From Nitrososphaera sp. UBA210 (GTDB lineage Archaea; Thermoproteota; Nitrososphaeria; Nitrososphaerales; Nitrososphaeraceae), in NCBI GenBank assembly GCA_002494895.1, contig DADA01000029.1, positions 1-15,012 of the forward strand: a stretch of DNA of 15,012 nucleotides, written 5' to 3'. Shown in pieces: positions 12,788 to 15,012 of this stretch. A program made the position numbers and the translations under genes. How positions within the stretch are numbered: the stretch's first letter is position 1; each line of letters opens with the position of its first letter. The notes below the pieces were generated by a model, which was not told the DNA's origin, did not search any database, and worked only from the letters and a program-made list of their open reading frames with translations.

Positions 12788-14164
12788 ATGTTCAATTATT
12801 GGGATAGGCAAGCCCTCTCGATGGTAGGAACTCTGCCAATCTTGACAATATGCGCGCTGGTCGGATCCACGCTCCTTGCTATCCCTCTAATGCTTGGGTC
12901 GCAGGTTCATGGGCAGGATACTTGTGCAACGATAGCAACAAAGTATGCTCAGAACGCGGGAACGCTTGGCGCAAAGACGTTCCCGCAGGACGAAGATTGT
13001 GCATTAGCTTCAAACGGATTTAGTCTTTATGCACTTTACGACAATGGAAATATCTATCAAATAAACGACCCGCCTGCAGTCATGATATTGGAGGGTCCGA
13101 TAATGGACAAGTGGAAAAGTCTTGGCGCGGAGCATGGTGTACTCGGATTTCCCATGGAAGACAAAAAAAACACACTGCCCTCAGGCAATCCCGGGGAATC
13201 ACAGGTCTTTGTGCATGGAATTCTTTTCAAGCCTAGCAGTAATGATGTAAAGCTGATGATGTTTGGAGAAATCTGGGACTATTATGCGCAGCTTGGTTGG
13301 GAACAGAGTCAGCTCGGCTATCCGGTATCTGGACAGGCAAATGGTGCAAGTCCGGGCTCGAAATATCAGCAGTTTGAGAATGGATACATCTACTTTACGC
13401 CTTCCAAGGGATGGTACGTTACTTCTGACAAGGACGGCAGTCCTACCATGGTTCTCCCTTCCATAACAGTGGATTCGACGGATGCGACCGGAGCAATAGT
13501 CACCTACTCGGTACAAGTGCAAGACGACTACGATCCAGGGATTTCTGCTTCATGCAACTATCCCTCCGGTTTCTTATTCAATATAGGCACGACGACGGTT
13601 ACATGCACTGTGTCGGATTCGATCAATGCGCCTGTAGTTGGACACTTTACTATAACGGTCAAAGGAGACACAGATCCACTGCCACCGGTGCCGCCTGCTC
13701 CTCCAGCGAATGGAGGTGGAGAACCAGCACCGCCCGTTCCGGGTACGGGAGCGCCTACATTCAGCGCACTAGTCAAGGGAAAGCTGGTGGGAGTCGACGT
13801 AAAAACTAGTTCAACCATCACAAACTTTATCCTAGACGAGAAGGCCAAGAGATTGTCATTCAGAGTAGAAGGGGAGAGCGGAACGGCGGGCTCAACTGAA
13901 GTGTCAATCGGCAAAATACTTGAAGGGCCTTATTTAGTGACAGTTGATGGCCGAGTCACCACTGACTTTGAAGTCAGCAATGACCCATCCGGCGTAGCAA
14001 CAATCAAGATATTCTACACACACAGTGTCCACGCTATTACCATTTCAGGTGCAAGTGTAGTCCCCGAGTTCCCGGCCATGATCTGGATTGCTATTGTACC
14101 CGCGCTGGTAGCTATCACCGTGATTACAAGATTTGGCAAAGGACTGCGTCTTCATTTTCCTTAA
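12788..14164 (+). CDS. Surface protein: LGFP repeats, HYR domain, PEF-CTERM anchor
   Basis: 458 residues. A signal peptide spans about 1-42 (hydrophobic 13-37, then GSQVHGQ). LGFP-type repeats follow: GAEHGVLGFP (113-122) and WEQSQLGYP (171-179), each after a WK/W-x-LG start, with QVFVHGILF and QQFENGYIYF strands. Residues about 226-292 resemble a HYR/Ig-like domain (ITVDSTDATGAIVTYSV, then FNIGTTTVTCTVSDSINAP, GHFTITV), with Cys 256 and 273 probably paired. A Pro-rich linker (297-323) leads to a second beta domain (325-423). The end is VVPEFP (424-429), a hydrophobic helix (430-447) and a basic tail, the layout of archaeal PEF-CTERM sorting signals processed by an archaeosortase. It should be exported and membrane-processed. 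LGFP repeats are known from actinobacterial cell-wall proteins; their ligand in an archaeon without murein is unknown. Confidence 0.85.
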   Translation: MFNYWDRQALSMVGTLPILTICALVGSTLLAIPLMLGSQVHGQDTCATIATKYAQNAGTLGAKTFPQDEDCALASNGFSLYALYDNGNIYQINDPPAVMILEGPIMDKWKSLGAEHGVLGFPMEDKKNTLPSGNPGESQVFVHGILFKPSSNDVKLMMFGEIWDYYAQLGWEQSQLGYPVSGQANGASPGSKYQQFENGYIYFTPSKGWYVTSDKDGSPTMVLPSITVDSTDATGAIVTYSVQVQDDYDPGISASCNYPSGFLFNIGTTTVTCTVSDSINAPVVGHFTITVKGDTDPLPPVPPAPPANGGGEPAPPVPGTGAPTFSALVKGKLVGVDVKTSSTITNFILDEKAKRLSFRVEGESGTAGSTEVSIGKILEGPYLVTVDGRVTTDFEVSNDPSGVATIKIFYTHSVHAITISGASVVPEFPAMIWIAIVPALVAITVITRFGKGLRLHFP

Positions 14165-14278
14165 GAATGTCCAGTTGCATTGACTGAAGCTAACTTACCG
14201 GGGGATTTGACACAATATTGGGACGGGACCAAGCGCTAGCGTTTACATTCAATCTTCATTAGAGAACTGTTATTGATG

Positions 14279-14368
14279 CGGGCCCGTCGGGATTCGAACC
14301 CGAGACAGCCGGATTTCTTTCCATGAAAGTTAAAAGTCCGGTACTCTACCTGGCTGAGCTACGGGCCC
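14279..14368 (-). tRNA. tRNA-Lys(TTT) with 16-nt intron
   Basis: The cloverleaf reads on the minus strand: acceptor GGGCCCG / CGGGCCC, D stem GCTC / GAGT, anticodon stem CCGGA / TCCGG, T arm TCGGG-TTCGAAT-CCCGA, discriminator G. The anticodon loop CTTTTAA gives anticodon TTT (Lys). Between CCGGA and TCCGG there are 23 bases, 7 loop plus 16 extra, placed after position 37. The intron contains the small hairpin CTTTC-ATG-GAAAG. Removing it leaves a 74-base tRNA. This is the canonical archaeal intron site cut by the splicing endonuclease. CCA is not encoded. Confidence 0.95.
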
Positions 14369-14390
14369 TACAAGGCATACGCTCATGCAC

Positions 14391-14402
14391 GGTATAATTT
14401 AA
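14391..14402 (-). promoter_or_regulatory. TATA box for tRNA-Lys
   Basis: The minus strand reads TTAAATTATACC, centred about 28 bases upstream of the tRNA 5' end at 14368, the standard distance for transcription starting at or near the mature end. Confidence 0.55.
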
Positions 14403-14412
14403 TGCTACGGCT

Positions 14413-14439
14413 ACCTGTAAGTTTAATTAGCAAACAGGT
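14413..14439 (+). promoter_or_regulatory. TATA box framed by an inverted repeat, radical SAM gene
   Basis: GTTTAATTAG (14421-14430) is centred 26 bases before the ATG at 14452, predicting a leaderless message. It is flanked by ACCTGT (14413-14418) and ACAGGT (14434-14439), a perfect 6-base inverted repeat with 15 bases between. A protein bound here would cover the TATA box and so act as a repressor. Confidence 0.4.
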
Positions 14440-14451
14440 GTCTAAACATCA

Positions 14452-15012
14452 ATGGTCGATGTCATCTATGGGCGCGGCGTCACCGACATTTTGCGCGAAA
14501 TGCCGTATTACATTAGCATATTCAAGAAGATGGCGATGTACAGGCTCTTTCACGTAAAGCAGCCTATGTACGGCTCCGTCGACGTCAACAACGTCTGCAA
14601 CCTTCATTGCACTCATTGCTACTGGTGGCTCAACCGCAAGGAAGAGCAGGACATGTCAGTTGAGGACTGGAGGCAGATAATCAAGGATGTGTTTAACAAG
14701 CAGCGCATTTTCGTTACCACCCTGGTAGGAGGCGAGCCCACTCTTCGCCAGGACATACTGGAGGTCTTTTGCGAATTGATGCCACGTCGCGTGTGTGTCG
14801 TTACTAACGGAACGTTTCCGCTAAAGCGCTACGACGGGCTGTATTTCTACTGGGTCTCGCTGGACGGGACGGAAAGGGTGCATGACAACATCAGGGGCAA
14901 GGGATCCTACGCAAAGACGAAGGAAAACATCATGGGCTATATCTCTGGACCCCCGCGCAGGGGCAAACCCGCTTACAAGGACATCTGGCTGACGATGACG
15001 ATAAACTCGGTC
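14452..15012 (+). CDS. Radical SAM protein (3' partial)
   Basis: The first 187 residues are present; the frame runs off the window. After about 40 residues of N-terminal helix (residues 12-36) comes the radical SAM cluster motif C49-NLH-C53-TH-C56 followed by YWW. The SAM-binding VGGEPTLR is at 92-99, a VVTNGTFPL strand follows, and SLDGTERVHDNIRG is the SLDG motif usual in this superfamily. These bind a 4Fe-4S cluster and SAM to generate a 5'-deoxyadenosyl radical. The motif order resembles SPASM/Twitch-type and MoaA-like peptide or cofactor-modifying enzymes. Any C-terminal auxiliary cluster lies beyond the window, so the substrate cannot be assigned. The ATG is supported by the TATA box 26 bases upstream. 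Confidence 0.9.
   Translation, partial: MVDVIYGRGVTDILREMPYYISIFKKMAMYRLFHVKQPMYGSVDVNNVCNLHCTHCYWWLNRKEEQDMSVEDWRQIIKDVFNKQRIFVTTLVGGEPTLRQDILEVFCELMPRRVCVVTNGTFPLKRYDGLYFYWVSLDGTERVHDNIRGKGSYAKTKENIMGYISGPPRRGKPAYKDIWLTMTINSV

Noticed and set aside
1..15012. Search for insertion sequences, CRISPR arrays, prophage or toxin-antitoxin modules
   Set aside because: No transposase, integrase, regular repeat-spacer pattern or paired toxin genes were seen. The tRNA-Lys is not flanked by an integrase or a visible repeat of its 3' end.

Overview
The window looks like a chromosome segment from an ammonia-oxidising thaumarchaeon close to Nitrososphaera. This is inferred from gene content and style, not from a database match. 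The pointers are: archaeal TATA boxes about 25 bases upstream of often leaderless starts; GTG and TTG starts; the LysW amino-group-carrier pathway; a tRNA with a short intron next to the anticodon; and a secreted protein ending in a PEF-type C-terminal sorting signal.

Layout. 1-134 is the 3' end of a gene for a very basic protein. 138-1955 holds two minus-strand secreted proteins, the second with a CARDB-like domain and an acidic tail. 1989-2493 is a gene-poor gap, followed by a stand-alone response regulator (2494-3018) and two small uncertain genes (3087-3401 minus, 3683-3841 plus). 3899-9742 is the core of the window, a minus-strand lysine/arginine biosynthesis block. Read in its own direction it runs argG-lysW-lysX, then a second promoter, then argC/lysY-lysZ-lysJ and an Lrp/AsnC regulator. 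Divergent from argG are an ACT-domain protein (9827-10519) and a winged-helix protein with a B12-binding-like fold (10556-11464). A membrane protein (11465-11989, minus) converges on the latter. Small genes follow, then a large LGFP/HYR/PEF-CTERM surface protein (12788-14164), a tRNA-Lys(TTT) with a 16-nt intron (14279-14368, minus) and the start of a radical SAM gene (14452 to the window edge).

How it works together. LysX attaches 2-aminoadipate or glutamate to the C-terminal residue of the small carrier LysW. LysZ phosphorylates, LysY/ArgC reduces and LysJ transaminates the carrier-bound substrate. The product is LysW-lysine (or LysW-ornithine, which feeds the ArgG step). The releasing hydrolase LysK and also ArgF and ArgH are not in the window. 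The argG-lysW-lysX and argC-lysZ-lysJ-lrp transcripts start from two near-duplicate promoters. Each has the same TATA box and a 46-bp array of five GGTCA half-sites in identical spacing. This predicts one shared regulator, most simply the Lrp-like protein encoded last in the operon.

The strongest oddities are three. LysW ends in Gln where the family's C-terminal Glu is the attachment point. The operator arrays are duplicated, and one also covers the start of the divergent ACT gene. The B12-like regulator appears to lack the cobalt-ligating His.
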